64,000 bases of DNA from Tretioscincus oriximinensis (taxonomy: Eukaryota; Chordata; Lepidosauria; Squamata; Gymnophthalmidae), in contig JAJVDF010001185.1 of the NCBI GenBank assembly GCA_022410635.1, positions 219,170-283,169 on the forward strand, written 5' to 3'. The notes beneath the pieces are model-generated. The model was not told the origin of the DNA and searched no databases. It worked only from the letters and a program-made list of their open reading frames with translations. Shown piece by piece: positions 11,422 to 23,282 of the stretch; positions within the stretch are counted from its first letter, which is position 1; each line of letters begins with the position of its first letter. The position numbers were made by a program, and so were the translations under genes.

Positions 11422-13322
11422 AGAGGAATTTAATAGCAAATTTGTCATAACGGAGCAAGTTGGTATAGGTTACCGTTGGAGTGTAAGCCATCACTCTGGA
11501 ATCCCATTCTCTTCTCTGGACTACATAAGAGAATATAAATAAAATTTAAAATGAGAGGGGAGAGGAGGAAGGGAAAGAGGTGAGAGAAGAAAGATGAATT
11601 GGAAAAGGAATAATGGGAAGGATGCTCTTTGCCTGGTCCCGTTCTCCTTCGTGGGCTGACTTGAGACCACACCATCTTTGTCCCATGGGTACTCATATGA
11701 TCACACATACTTAAAGAGATGCCGTCTTAACAACTTTAGGACTAAACATAGAAATACCCTAAACCACTTTACTTCATCCCAAAACTTGGGAACAAATTCT
11801 TCTTTTTGCAAGAATAATGACATTGACTCTGGATTTTGTTGGGATTGGGTGTGGAACTCCATAAACACAGTGAGATGGCTACAGATCAGTGACAAATCAG
11901 GACCACAGAAGTCATGAGAGAAAAGTGGGGGAATATGAGGTAGTCTTGTTTGAATGCCTTTTGCGTGCATCTACGAAATACTTTAAGAAAAAGAACAATT
12001 TTGGTGATCCCCACTCCCTAGATTTTATTTGATTACACCCTAGATTTCTAAGTCATCAGTTGCCCATGGGAATTAACTAGCTAACCTTGAGCCAGTTATT
12101 GACTCTCAATATTCCTTCTTAAGAGGGAGAAAACATGAAGGAGGATAATGTTTGCTGTCTTGAGTTCCTGAAAGAAAGGTGGCTACAAACATTTATTTAA
12201 AAAGGTGTCAAAATGTATCAGAGATCTAACAGTTTCACAACTAGAAAAAAGGAAAGGAAGGCATGAAGAAGAAAAAAATACAAATTGATATTCTTCTCCC
12301 TAAATTAATGATAGCAGATTTCAAAAGAATTATGCTTTTTGCAATGCTATTAATAGAGATTCTTCTGTTCATTTATATCCATATTGATATTCATGCATCA
12401 AAATGACTGTTCTACTTTTATCATGATACAAGTAATGCATTAGTCATTGTGCTATTTTTATTAGAATTATTCACTGATATTACACTCAAATGAGTAAGAA
12501 ACGAAAGAGATTTTAGTCCAACTAATAGAGATATTCAAAACACTTCAACTCTTCCAGCCACAGGAAAAGATTTCCACTTCTTTATTCTTTACTGTGATTG
12601 GCAGGGCAAGAACCACTCTGAATGCAAAATAATTGGCAAAAATATTGAAACCTCAAATGAGTTCTTAAAATAATAGTAATGATAAAATAATTACAATCCT
12701 ATAAGTTCATAAAGTTTGGAAGATGGGATAATTAAAACACTCTTAATAACTAGGATATTCTACTTTCAACGAAAATAATCTGACAATTTTTAAAGAAATT
12801 GGCATCTCCAGCAAGCATCTCTAACTTAAATATTTTTTATATTTGGGCCCCAGCTAGACAAGCTGTTAATTTCACTATTTCTTTTAATTCTGAAATAATT
12901 CAGTTGCAACTCTGCCCTCATGTACCTGTGATATTGTCTGTTACTGGAGTGAGAATCTGACATATTGAACAAAGAACTGTAGTAATGTCACACTGCACAT
13001 TCAAGAACTTCTCAGCATGTATATGCAGCCTCCTTCCCACCCTCCACCCTCACATTAGAACATAGAAAACTTTCTGAGATCTAGAAAGTAAGCAGTGAAC
13101 ATACCTTGCTTTGCATATTGTCATAGTACTCACCTCTCTTGCCTGCTCTAGTGAGGGCACATCATACAAGGGCTCTATAATATAGAAACAGAAGAGCCTG
13201 CTACAAAATCAGTATATATGTACTGGCTGAAAAATCTGTGGAAAAGGAGGTATTTATCAAATGCATTGTTGAACCTGTGTGAGAATTTAAGGAAGATCCT
13301 TCCAGATATAAATACCATAGTG
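11422..13322. other. Unique AT-rich DNA
   Basis: Nothing recognised in about 1.9 kb. There is one purine-rich patch near 11,550-11,600. Confidence 0.5.
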
Positions 13323-13530
13323 CAGGGGTGAACAATTAATTTTCCCAATGGGCCACATGAGAAATTGGGATGGTTTTAGAAGGCCGGACTAATATAGTTA
13401 ACTCAGTTCTACCCAATATTGTATATAACAGTAAAACCATCACCCCGAATTCTGAGCTAAGATGGGTGGGCCAGTCAGAGACAGTAGGTGGGCCGCATGC
13501 AGCCCTCAGGCCGCCCCTTGCCCAGGTCTG
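13323..13530. mobile_element. hAT-type MITE with intact 8-bp target duplication
   Basis: Starts CAGGGGTGAACAA and ends CCCAGGTCTG, which are hAT-like CAG...CTG termini. It is flanked on both sides by CCATAGTG (13,315-13,322 and 13,531-13,538), an exact 8-bp duplication as hAT transposases make. The internal GGGCCACATGAG and GTGGGCCGCATG are imperfect inverted partners. Non-autonomous, 208 bp. Confidence 0.8.
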
Positions 13531-14519
13531 CCATAGTGTGAGAAATCTCTTATCTAGTTGAGATCTTTGTTATTGGAATGAAATTTAGTTGAAGGTTGGA
13601 GCTACAGCTTAGATAGGGTGTGCCATCGCTTGAATGCGCATGGGATGCAGAGTGCATGGTTCCCAGTTTTCTATGTTCTAATGTGGTCACCCTACACAAG
13701 GTTGAAATAATATCATGTTTACTTGGTAGTAAGCTTAGTTTTACTTAGCAATTGTAGTAAAAAAAAAGAGAACAAGGTAACCTACTAAATATTTAGTGAA
13801 ATTGTGAAGAACAACATAATATGCTGAATTAGCAATCCATCTCACAAAAGGCTACAAAAACATGTTAATAATATGAACCAAAGCTTTTAAATTTTCAAAA
13901 AAAACCAGCAAACTGATTTGAAGTGGTTTATTAATTTTAGGCTTGCATAAGCTACTAGGAAAGAAACACTTGAAAAAAAACAGAATGACAGAAGACTATA
14001 ATATGAGATCAAACAAATTGGAGTACTATTTTGAACCAAAGAACAATTATTATTACAATTGTTAACACTGTAGTGTGATTTACTGCTGAAGTCCTAGTGT
14101 CACGTATTTTATAATTGTCCTCTAGGTATGATTCAAGAAATATTATTTTCTGAGTTTTTTTCTTTAATCCACTGTGTATGAAACAATTTTTGTTTAATGG
14201 GTTTCTTCACATAAATTTATCCCCAAACGTTGTCAAGTTTGATTGTGCAGATTTTTTTATTTAATTGGAAGTCAGGCCAGATTTCATTTTTAAATTATAT
14301 TATTAATTCCAAAAATGCTTAAAAAGGAAATTGAAGATAAAATTATGATGTCTGTTTAGAAATTGTACTTTGTAATACATTTCTATTTCCTGTGTTGCTA
14401 GCAAGCTATACTGTAATTTTGAAGCCAGTATGGTTATAACTAGAATGGAAGAACCTTTTATGTCAAAGGAAGAAGACCAAATATTTGATTGAAAAGTCTG
14501 TTGTATTATATTAATCTTA
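13531..14519. other. Unique AT-rich DNA
   Basis: No gene or repeat recognised. Confidence 0.5.
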
Positions 14520-14998
14520 GGCCCTTTTTGCACTTATTCTGGGGGATGGTACTGGTGGTATATAGGAAATATCCATACTGCTATCTTTAACAATCCCCCA
14601 GGCAATCAGAGCTGGACACTGTTCTGAGTTGTGGCTCACCTTCTGTGGATTGCTTAAAACCTGTTCACAACCAATCTGGCAGAATGGGGAAAAACTCTGC
14701 AACATTATGAGTGCAGTAGGCTTCCCAGTCTGGTGACAGCTTGTCCCACCAGCAAGTAGAGTGTACCTCAACACATTGAATAGTCAGTGAAGGCTGGACT
14801 TCAAAACATACCTCACTATGTTTACACTCCTATTGGAAGTGTTCCAAGAGCACAAGCAGTTTGTGGACTATTGCTAAGCCGTCCATAGTAAGGGCAATGA
14901 AGGTGTTTGATATCTCCAGAGGACATCTCTATTTGTTTAGGAAATGGCAGGATTGTTTGTGCTGTTACTGCAAACCTTGGATATGTGTGAAGAGGGCC
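14520..14998. mobile_element. MITE with GGCCC...GGGCC ends
   Basis: The left terminus GGCCCTTTTTGCACTTATTC pairs with the right terminus GTGTGAAGAGGGCC. Flanks are TTA and TAG. Length is 479 bp and no transposase is visible. The ends resemble the much shorter element at 38.85 kb, so these may belong to one family (Harbinger-like by flank size). Confidence 0.5.
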
Positions 14999-17254
14999 TA
15001 GATCCCAATCAGCCAGGACAGGTTTAGGAAGAAGACCAATTGCTGCATATAAATGTGGGTTTAGCTTTTTTATCCAGTATGCTGTTTGGCCATTATTATG
15101 AGTGATATGATGTACAACAAGGAATTTGTATCAAACTTGCCATTATAGTTGTATCAGGAACATTATTCCCTTAAATCTTAACTTCAGAGTTGAATCACAC
15201 TTCTTCTGGAAACATTCTGTAACACCATTCTCACTCATTCAATGACCAAAACAGCTAACTCTTCTATACATTGGATATAAGAACATTCCTGTTTCTGCCC
15301 CAGTAACAACAGGCATGTCAATGTGACATCTAGAATTGTTTGGATGCCACAATCACCTGTAGCTGTGGCAAGGAGACAATGTGTATTCTGTGTGTGGTTA
15401 TGATGAGCTATGTCAGGATGGAACACCAGTGGATACCTGGCAAAAACAATTTTCACACACTGACAGAGTAACCTAGAAAGAGTGCAGTTTAGGCAATGTG
15501 CATATGATTAAACTTTTGAGGCAGAGGAACAGTGAATAAATCATGTTGCCTTATTGTAAATCGCAGCCGCTAAAACCTTGCAGGTTTCTGTTGGGCCCTT
15601 TTAAATCTGTGATTTTTAGTCAGATACAAAAATAGTCCCATTCTATAAAGGACCAGTATGCTACCTCCCCAATCTCACATCATATGGAAGCGTGCAGAAG
15701 CATAGGGGCTAATAACCATTTTCAGAATTATTAATAATATACTATGGAAAACCTGCATTAAGAGTTTTTCTGTTCTAAGAAGAGATCTAAGGGACTTGCT
15801 CCCCATATGCTTCTCTGGAGTAGTACAGGTCTTGACAGGACCTGTGCTTTCCCAAAATGATATGGGGGTAGCAGTCCCCTTCAGGAATAGAATAAGGCCT
15901 AGTACAGAAAGGGCCTAGGAGTTGGTTGGGATGTGTACATTTAAAACTTCTGGTATATCCTGATGTTTGGTCACCACTGCTAGGTCAACAGAAAGATAAC
16001 CTAGAGATAAACAAAGGGATGCCCTAAAATACCTACATAGTTGCTGTAAGAGATCCCGACATCTCCCTTGCTTCCTGCAGGATGCTTATGAGTTGTGGCT
16101 CTCATTTCACTGCAAGACAAATCTGAACCAAAAAGATAGTATTTACTGCTTCAACCAAGTCTTAACAAATGCAAGCCGTCACATTAGCAAGTAAGTCAAC
16201 AGCATGAACTTACTGCATCTTCCCACTTCTGTGGCACAAGTGACCTTGTCATAAGTTAATATCATCAACAGAAATTTTTACAGGTCTGTGGCTTTGGGCT
16301 GTGCCTTCAATTTAACAGATTCATCCCAAATGGGATGGAGATTTTCACTTGCCATAATGTCAGGAAGGATTTTCTTTGTTTACCTGTTTTCACACATTCC
16401 CTGGTTGCAAGTAAGTACAGGACAGATGCTACCACACCAGTATTTTCCACATTTCTATTTTTATTACTTGGATCAAATGAACATTTCATGATCATATCCA
16501 TCTAGCTTATCTCATTAAAACATTCTGATTGAAATTACTTTCCCTGTGGCTTTTATTCAGTCCATATATTTAGTTTGCCTGTGGGGATCTGCAGTTCAAG
16601 GCTTCCTTTCTTCATCTTCTGTTGCTTTGTCAGCCTATAAGAAGGATTTAAAAGTCGGAGATCATGTTATCTTGAAAAAACTGAAGTTAGCTTTATTATA
16701 CCACTCACTAGGGCTGAATTCATGCAAGCAGCAATTTTGCTGACAACAGTTAATGTAAATGTACTCAATATACATTCAGCTCTACGTGCATATCAAGTAA
16801 AAAATATATCATATTGTGTTCATATATTAAATGGCAATAGATAATAGAGACTAAAAATATAAAAAGAGAGTAGATAATTAAAAATTTTGGATTAAAAAAA
16901 AATTGGATAGTTATGCAGCGTGGTTCTAAACTTATTTACACTAAAGTAAGCCCCATTGGAATCAATATACCCTGAATGTTATTCCATTTTATTTCAAATT
17001 CCCTGGAAGCTATTTTCTTCCTACACTGTACCAAAATAGTGGAAGAAAACAGCATTGATAGACTTTCTCCCATTCTAGTATTACATCATACCTGTGTGGA
17101 TGACAATTGCAGCCGTAGTATCTTACAGAGACAGTGTGCATGGAAACTTTGGTTGAAGAAATGCTGCTGTTTTTTTTCTCCCTCCACCTTCAGATACTGA
17201 TTGTACTGTTTTAAAATGTAAATTCTGTACTTTTTTTTGTTGCCACCCCCCAAT
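14999..17254. other. Mostly unique DNA
   Basis: About 2.2 kb without recognisable genes. Around 16,943-16,965 the string AAGTAAGCCCCATTGGAATC resembles a dispersed repeat I recall from lizard genomes. Its family is unclear. Confidence 0.45.
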
Positions 17255-17489
17255 TCAAGGTGCTGACTTTAACTTATAAAGCCCTAAAAAACTTGGGCCC
17301 CAAATATCTAAAGGAACGCCTTCTCCCATACCAACCTGTCCATCCCTTAAGATCTGCAGGAGAGGCCCTCCTGGTTGTACCACCCCTTTCAACAGCCAGT
17401 GCAGTGGGAACCCGGGGTAAGGCCTTCTCGGTGGTTGCCCCTCGTCTTTGGAATAGTCTCCCCCTTGAGGTGCGTCTGTCATTATTGTT

Positions 17490-17689
17490 CAGCAAAGGAG
17501 CTAGTAGCACTTTGAGACTAACTTGAGAAAAGTGGTTGGCATAAGCTTTCGTAGACAGATCTACTTCTTCAGATGCTGAGGGACTAATGTCAGGGTCAGG
17601 TATTTATAGGAAAATGTGTATGGGAGAAGACAAAGCATATGCAACTGTAGTGAGGTGTTGAATTGCAGGTTAGAAAAACAGGTAAATAG
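17490..17689 (-). mobile_element. Penelope-like element fragment (copy B) nested in L2
   Basis: Interrupts the L2 reading frame exactly. It is flanked by CATTATTGTT (17,480-17,489) and CATTATCGTT (17,690-17,699), a 10-bp target duplication with one mismatch. On the minus strand it holds the ribozyme block, then TTAGTCTCAAAGTGCTACTAG as in copy A (first 20 bases shared in pattern). The order of events is clear: L2 first, Penelope later. Confidence 0.65.
17539..17576 (-). ncRNA. Hammerhead ribozyme-like motif (copy B, best preserved helix II)
   Basis: On the minus strand, GCAT and ATGC flank CTGAAGA, then helix II with perfect GTAGA/TCTAC arms and a four-base loop, then GAAA. All invariant hammerhead core bases are present (CUGANGA and GAAA). 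Stem III is minimal, as known for Penelope hammerheads. Confidence 0.6.
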
Positions 17690-17880
17690 CATTATCGTTG
17701 TATTCTTTTACAAGGTCCTTGAAGACACACCTCTTTTACCTGGCCTTTGGCTGAAGAAATGTCATCTTTATCCCTACTTTTAAATATTGTTTTATACTGT
17801 TTTAATTTTGTAGTGATGTTTTACTGTTTTGGCTGCCCTGAGACCTTCGGGTATAGGTCGGGGTATAAGTATAAATAAAT

Positions 17881-18069
17881 AAATAAATTTTGTACTTTTT
17901 GTTGTTGTTGCCACCCCGAGACCTTCAGGTATGGGGCAGGATATAAATGCAAATGAATAAATAAACGGCAACTGCACATGTATAAACACCCCAAATCATG
18001 CACATCCAGGTAGTTTGACCTGGAAAAATACCTGGATATGAGGCTCTAAATGCCATTAAGTAGCATGTT
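17881..18069 (+). mobile_element. Second short LINE/SINE 3' tail
   Basis: GAGACCTTCAGGTATGGGGC, ATATAAATGCAAATGAATAAATAAACG: a diverged tail of the same type as the preceding L2, placed in tandem. The remainder up to the BEL insertion is unassigned. Confidence 0.45.
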
Positions 18070-18074
18070 CCTGA

Positions 18075-18567
18075 TGTTCTGTCTTCCTACACGTAAACAC
18101 TGTGTGTATTCCGACATGCAGATAAACCTCCCTGCTCCCAGTGAAAGAGACTGTTTTACTGAAGTCTACTTTATTTGGTAACAGGCAAGGTGAAACTGAA
18201 ACAAACATAAACAGGAATCAATATAACAGTAGTCTACAGAAGGGCTTAGACTAATATATCTAATAATTAAGTTTACAATACAAAAATAAAGATTACTTAC
18301 CAGCTATGCTAGGACTAAGCAGCTAGGCACAAGGTGTGAAAACAACTAAACTAAGAAAATGGAGTCTCCCTGCTAGAATATTCTCCAAAAATGGAGGATA
18401 AGCTGTCCAATAATAAGCCTAGGTTTTTATCATGTGACACTGCTCTTTACCTGTTAATGTAAGTAACACTAGATGGAGCTCTCACTAGAAACTGTACATT
18501 CATGTATGGCAACTTAAACAACCATAAACAGAATTACTGCCTGGAACTGTCTTTCTGTTCCAGAACA
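18075..18567 (-). repeat. BEL/Pao 3' LTR (left in window)
   Basis: 493 bp, TGTTCTG...CAGAACA, 99% identical to the copy at 22,444-22,936. Mismatches fall near 18,101 (T against A), 18,342 (A against G), 18,372 (G against C) and 18,541 (C against T), positions approximate. Confidence 0.93.
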
Positions 18568-18799
18568 CTCCTCGCCTGACGTCAACACACGTCACCAATA
18601 GAATCTTCCGTTGAGAACAATAAATGTAGCTCAACAACTGGTCTGCAGTTTTTAGGTAAGCTACGGCTGCTATTGCTTTAACAGAAGCATCACTGAAAAN
18701 GCAAAGTCTTTGANTATTGATCTTTGTAGATGCCACAGGAGCATATGGACNTGTGACATGAAGATCAGATAAAGTCTTTAGAGAATTCTTCCANTTTAG
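18568..18799 (-). pseudogene. BEL pol remnant: start of RNase H, then deletion
   Basis: In the same frame as the RT segment upstream, this stretch reads ASTKIN...FSDASVKAIAAVAYLKT, the opening of the BEL RNase H domain including its first catalytic aspartate (FSDAS). From about 18,654 the similarity stops and some 85 bp of non-coding sequence leads straight into the 3' LTR through a purine-rich GGCGAGGAG tract, probably the plus-strand primer site. The remaining RNase H motifs, the integrase zinc finger and its DDE core are all missing. The stop at 18,800-18,802 separates this piece from the RT frame. Confidence 0.75.
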
Positions 18800-19726
18800 T
18801 CACACCTCCCTCTTTTCATCGGGAAGTGGTTCATCCCAGTCTGATTTATCAGAAGTTAAATCTCTCAGTATTCCTTTTCCTTGGATGGTGACAGGAGCAA
18901 CAAATCCTAATGGGTCATACAAACTGGTTATGGTAGATAGGACACCTCTATGGGTAAAGGGTCTTTCTTCTTTGTTTATTTGAAAGGTAAAGGTATCGTA
19001 CTTCACGTCCCAAAGTAACCCAAGGCTACGTTGTATTGGAAGGAAATCAGTATCTAAGTCCAAGTCTCTTAAATCGTTTGAGTGGTCTTCAGAAGGAAAG
19101 GCTTCCATCAATTTCTTGCTGTTGGATGCTATTTTATGTAGTCTCAAGTTAAAAGAGGCAAGTGCTTCTTGAGTTCTCTTAAGAAGGCTGATTGCAGTTT
19201 CATCTGTAGGCATTGATTTTAAACAGTCATCCACATAGAAATCTTTTTCTACAAAAAGTCTAACATCTGGCCCATATTTTTTCTCACTTTCTCTTGCGGC
19301 GTGTCTAAGACCGTAGATGGCAACTGCCGGAGAAGGACTGTTACCGAAGACATGTACCTTAATCTGGTACTCTATGGTACCCTTTGAGGGGTCATTGTCT
19401 TGATATCAAAATAACCTTAAGAAGTTCCTGTGTTCTTCTTTGACAAGGAAACAATACAACATTTGCTGGATGTCGGCTGTGAATGCAACAGAATCTTTGC
19501 GAAAGCGAAGAAGTACTCCTAAGAGTCTGTTATTGAGATCTGGACCAGGCATGAGGACATCATTTAATGAAACACCTTGATATTTGGCACTAGAGTCAAA
19601 TACTACTCTTATTTGTCCTGGTTTCTTTGGGTGGTAAACTCCAAAAATGGGCAAATACCAGCATTCTTCAGAGTTTCCCAGGTCTGGAGCTATTTCTGCA
19701 TGACCATTCTCTAATATCTTTTCCAT
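18800..19726 (-). pseudogene. BEL pol reverse transcriptase, one internal stop
   Basis: Residues from 19,726 down read the BEL RT: YLPIFGVYHPKKPGQIRVVF, DSSAKYQGVSLND, FRKDSVAFTADIQQM, a TGA at 19,406-19,408 (probably a former Trp codon), then in the same frame YGLRHAARESE, the catalytic box FYVDDC near 19,220-19,240, and the connection region TSLYDPLGFVAPVTI. The YVDD active site is intact. The frame ends with another TGA at 18,800-18,802. In the intact family this enzyme copies the element RNA into DNA inside particles. Confidence 0.85.
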
Positions 19727-21567
19727 AAAGTTAAGGACCTCATCTCTGGTTTCCTTCGAAAGTTGTGCTCAAGAGAAACAAAACGTCTATAAGCTGATTC
19801 TCTGTTGTTGGGTAAACGTTGCCTCTGAATTCTGAAAGGTAGAGGAGCAACCCAACTTCCTGATTCATCTCTAAATATTTCCTGTTTCATTATGTCTAAG
19901 AACAGTCTGTCTTCAAAAGACATTGCTACGTGATTGTCTTCCTTTGTTCTGTGAAAGACTGCACACCCTATGTGGTCTTGATCACTGTCACGAGAGGGAC
20001 CTACAAAGGGATTGGTTAGTTGGGTGTTATGCAGAAATTCTTTTACGATTAAATTATTTTGACAAGGTTGGAAGAGGGATGGACGTCCATTCTCCAATGT
20101 GTTGGTTAGCATGCTGGTGACTGAAGTAGGTTTGTGGACACCATCGAGACAGACATCCCCTATGATGACCCATCCTAAGTCAAGTCTTTGTGCATACGGG
20201 GCATTATGGGGACCGTTGATTTGGCTCCTAGTCTTGTGGACTCGCAAAATATCTCTTCCCAGGAGCAAGACTATTTGAGCCTCTGGATCAAGTTTAGGTA
20301 TGAAATGAGCAATCTGCTTCAGGTGAGGGTGATATGACGCTACCTCTGGTGTAGGTATCTCAGCTCTGTTGTCAGGAATTTGATCACATTCTATTATTGT
20401 AGGAAGTGACAAACATGTCTGTCCATCTATGGATTCAATTTGGTAACCAGTGGCTTTTCTCCCAACTGTCTCAATTGTACCTGCACAAGTCTTTAGAGAG
20501 TAAGGAGAACCGGACCCTTTAATACTAAAGGCATCATAGAAGGTAGACTTAGCTAAAGACCTGTTGCTTTGGTCATCTAGAATAGCATATAATTTGATGG
20601 CTTTCTCTCGGTGGCCAGCTGGATAGACTCTGACTAAGCAGATTTTTGAGCATGACCTCCCTCTCACAAATCCTTTACATACCTCTGTACACTGTGAGGT
20701 GACTGTTGGGGTGCCTGAGCTCCCTTGCTCCTCGCCATGCTCTTCGGTCTGTGAGAGGGTCCTTGGAGGTGGCCCAGGGTGTAGAGCCGTATTGTGTCCT
20801 GTACTGTTGCATTCTGTGCACTTTACACTAACCTTGCAGTTCTTAGCGAAGTGTGATGTTGTAGAGCAGCACTTAAAGCAGATGTTGTTTTCTCTGAGGA
20901 AGGCTTTGCGATCTTCTATAGATTTCTCTCTGAAGGCTCTGCATTTCAAAAGAGGATGAGGCTTTTGGTGCAGGGGACACTGCTTGCTTGGGTCCTTAAG
21001 TTTGTCATCAATTTTGGGAGAACTTGATGATCTGTAAGGAAGACTTACAGGAGAAATCTCAGTTTTATGGACTGCTACTGGTGTCTTATGAGGTTTGACA
21101 TCAGGCGGTGCAGCACACGACATAAAGTTGAAATTTGGGTCATTTCTAAATTTTGTTTGCTGTGCAACAAAGTCCACAAACACTCTGAAAGGTGGAAATG
21201 ATATGTTGTGACTCTCTTTGTATCGAGATCCATACTGGACCCACATGTCTTGCATGTTGTATGGAAGCTTTTGAATTATTGGGTTGATACCTCTAGCAGT
21301 GTCAAGGAAGGTTAGTCCCAATAGATCTCCTCCAGTCTTGGCAACTGGCTCCATTAATAGGTCAGCTAGTTCTCTAAGCTTTGGATAACTTTTGCTGGTT
21401 ATTTTGGGAAAGCTTTCAATTCTCTTGAATAGGGCACTTTCTATAGCCTCTGCCAAACCATAGCATTCATTAAGTCTTACCCAGACCATCTTAAGACCTA
21501 TGTCTGGATGATTTANATTAATGTCTCTGATCCGCTTAGCATGTTCAGCAGCATGTTCCCTAGCCAT
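19711..21567 (-). pseudogene. BEL gag C-terminus, protease and start of RT
   Basis: 618-codon open frame. Residues 1-200 are the Gag core (GLTFLDTARGINPIIQKLPY). Residues 230-263 hold two zinc knuckles: C-x2-C-x5-H-x4-C (C230, C233, H239, C244) and C-x2-C-x4-H-x4-H (C250, C253, H258, H263), for RNA binding. Residues 326-345 contain LYAILDDQSNRSLAK, the aspartic-protease active-site region in the DDQS form seen in vertebrate BEL copies. The C-terminal part leads into RT. A frameshift near 19,755 joins it to the next frame (19,726-19,406). A second frameshift near 21,555 separates it from the N-terminal Gag. One N lies in codon 18. Confidence 0.88.
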
Positions 21568-22421
21568 TTTACTAGGAGATCTAGCTCTTCACTGTAAGAC
21601 AGATCCAAGCCTCTTATTGCATTCTGGAAAGATGATCGCCAAGCTCTGTAGTTTTCAGCACGATCACTGAATTTAACAAGTCCTTTGTCTACCAACTCAC
21701 GCCGAGCAAAATACTTGGCAAAGTCTACTGTGGTTTGGTGAGAGTTTGGCTGTACTTACGTGTGAGAAATGGGTGTTGTATGGTCATTCCTATTATGCCA
21801 GTCAGGGTAATATTGTTCTGGTTCAAAATGGACTTTGGTCTGGGTGAGAGGATGACTCTGTCGCTTAGAGGAAAGGTTGTTGCTTGCAATCTCACTTAGT
21901 CCGGTAACTTCTTGCTGGCAATGTTGANGTTTGTGATCATCTCTCTCTTTGAAGTGTTGGTGAATATACTCTGAAGTGCGTTGTACTGTATCTGGGCACT
22001 CAAGTTCTGAGCTAAGTACACTGTTGCATTTTTCCTCTTGTGGATCTTCTGCTGCTTCCAGGAATTCTGCTTCAGCTAGGGTTGCTGCTGCTTCCTTTTC
22101 TATGGCAAGCTTCTCCAGGGTCGCTTGTAGGTNTGCCTCTTCATGTACCTTTTCTGCTTGTTTTAATTTGAGTTGCATCTCTTTTTCAGCAAAGTTGACT
22201 CTTGCTCTTGCAGCTGCAGCTCTTGCACGGGCAAGAAGTGTGGCTTTTCTGATTGAAGANTTATTAGAGTTGCTTATTTGTGATCTTGTATATAATGAAG
22301 ATGTCTGACTTCTTTGTGACATTTTGTGACTGTTTGCAGNTTGCTGGGACCCGTATGCAGCCTGTGCGTGGGTGTTAGCAATCCTCTGCGTAGTCAAATC
22401 TCTAATTTCACTCTGCTTCAC
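21513..22421 (-). pseudogene. BEL gag N-terminus with one stop
   Basis: Starts at ATG 22,421, just inside the 5' LTR. The first 150 residues are Ala/Glu/Lys/Arg-rich and predicted coiled coil (ARARAAAARARVNFAEKEMQ). A TAA at 21,756-21,758 interrupts it. The same frame then continues with VDKGLVKFSDRAENYRAWRS, a conserved Gag stretch of BEL elements, down to the frameshift near 21,555. Several N bases fall inside. Gag would form the virus-like particle. Confidence 0.8.
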
Positions 22422-22443
22422 TGCTTATTCAGAGCTGTTTCAC

Positions 22444-22936
22444 TGTTCTGTCTTCCTACACGTAAACACAGTGTGTATTCCGACATGCAGATAAACCTCC
22501 CTGCTCCCAGTGAAAGAGACTGTTTTACTGAAGTCTACTTTATTTGGTAACAGGCAAGGTGAAACTGAAACAAACATAAACAGGAATCAATATAACAGTA
22601 GTCTACAGAAGGGCTTAGACTAATATATCTAATAATTAAGTTTACAATACAAAAATAAAGATTACTTACCAGCTATGCTAGGACTAAGCAGCTAGGCACA
22701 AGGTGTGAAAGCAACTAAACTAAGAAAATGGAGTCTCCCTCCTAGAATATTCTCCAAAAATGGAGGATAAGCTGTCCAATAATAAGCCTAGGTTTNTATC
22801 ATGTGACACTGCTCTTTACCTGTTAATGTAAGTAACACTAGATGGAGCTCTCACTAGAAACTGTACATTCATGTATGGCAACTTAAACAACCATAAACAG
22901 AATTACTGCTTGGAACTGTCTTTCTGTTCCAGAACA
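22444..22936 (-). repeat. BEL/Pao 5' LTR (right in window)
   Basis: 493 bp, same length and ends as the other LTR, with an N at 22,796. Being the 5' LTR for the minus-strand element, it would contain the promoter. I see no primer binding site I can assign to a tRNA immediately inside it. Confidence 0.93.
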
Positions 22937-22989
22937 CCTGATACATATAGAAATTTGTGTGGCATGCATATTTTTATATGCTTCTGTTA

Positions 22990-23062
22990 TTGGTGCTACC
23001 TGTTCTGATATCTCTGGGTATAGGGAGGAATAAAAGTAATAAATAAATAAATAAAAGCTCAT
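22990..23062 (+). mobile_element. Short LINE 3' tail
   Basis: GGTATAGGGAGGAATAAAAG followed by TAATAAATAAATAAATAAAAG: a remnant of the same tail type as at 17.85 kb. Confidence 0.4.
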
Positions 23063-23282
23063 TTAAAAATTTGATAGGAGATGGACTAAGAGGCACAGCT
23101 AGGATAATAGATCAGACCCATTATGGGATAACTCTCTAGTCCCCGGACCCCCAACATTCAGAGGTCTTTTTCCTGCTATGGGCTTTCCATGGCATTGCTG
23201 TTTAGAGGATTTGTAATTTAGAGGAGGGATCGGTACATTTCCATCTTTCAGGTGGCCTTTTTTCTTTCTTTCTTTCTTTTTT

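Larger units (their letters stand above)
17255..17880 (+). mobile_element. L2 LINE 3' end, split by a Penelope insertion
   Basis: The frame at 17,260-17,480 reads TYKALKNLGPKYLKERLLPY, then RSAGEALLVVPP, then GTRGKAFSVVAPRLWNSLPL. This is the characteristic last part of L2 reverse-transcriptase ORFs. It stops at 17,489 and resumes at 17,690 (CAAGGTCCTTGAAGACACAC, CTTTTACCTGGCCTTTGGC), then the 3' UTR GAGACCTTCGGGTATAGG and a TATAAGTATAAATAAAT tail. The missing middle is the 200-bp insertion at 17,490-17,689. 5' truncated and inactive. Confidence 0.8.
18075..22936 (-). mobile_element. BEL/Pao LTR retrotransposon, integrase-less, complete ends
   Basis: A 4,862-bp insertion on the minus strand. 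Both 493-bp LTRs begin TGTTCTG and end CAGAACA. CCTGA lies on both sides (18,070-18,074 and 22,937-22,941), an exact 5-bp target duplication as expected for BEL/Pao. The LTRs differ at only 4 called bases plus one N (about 0.8%), so the insertion is recent. The internal part (3,876 bp) encodes Gag, protease, reverse transcriptase and the first residues of RNase H, then jumps to the 3' LTR. The rest of RNase H and the whole integrase are absent. Stops and frameshifts also break the frame. It is therefore either a deletion derivative moved in trans or a copy deleted after insertion. Confidence 0.92.

Noticed and set aside
20699..20959. Plus-strand frames inside the BEL element
   Set aside because: They are shadows of the minus-strand gag-pol coding sequence.
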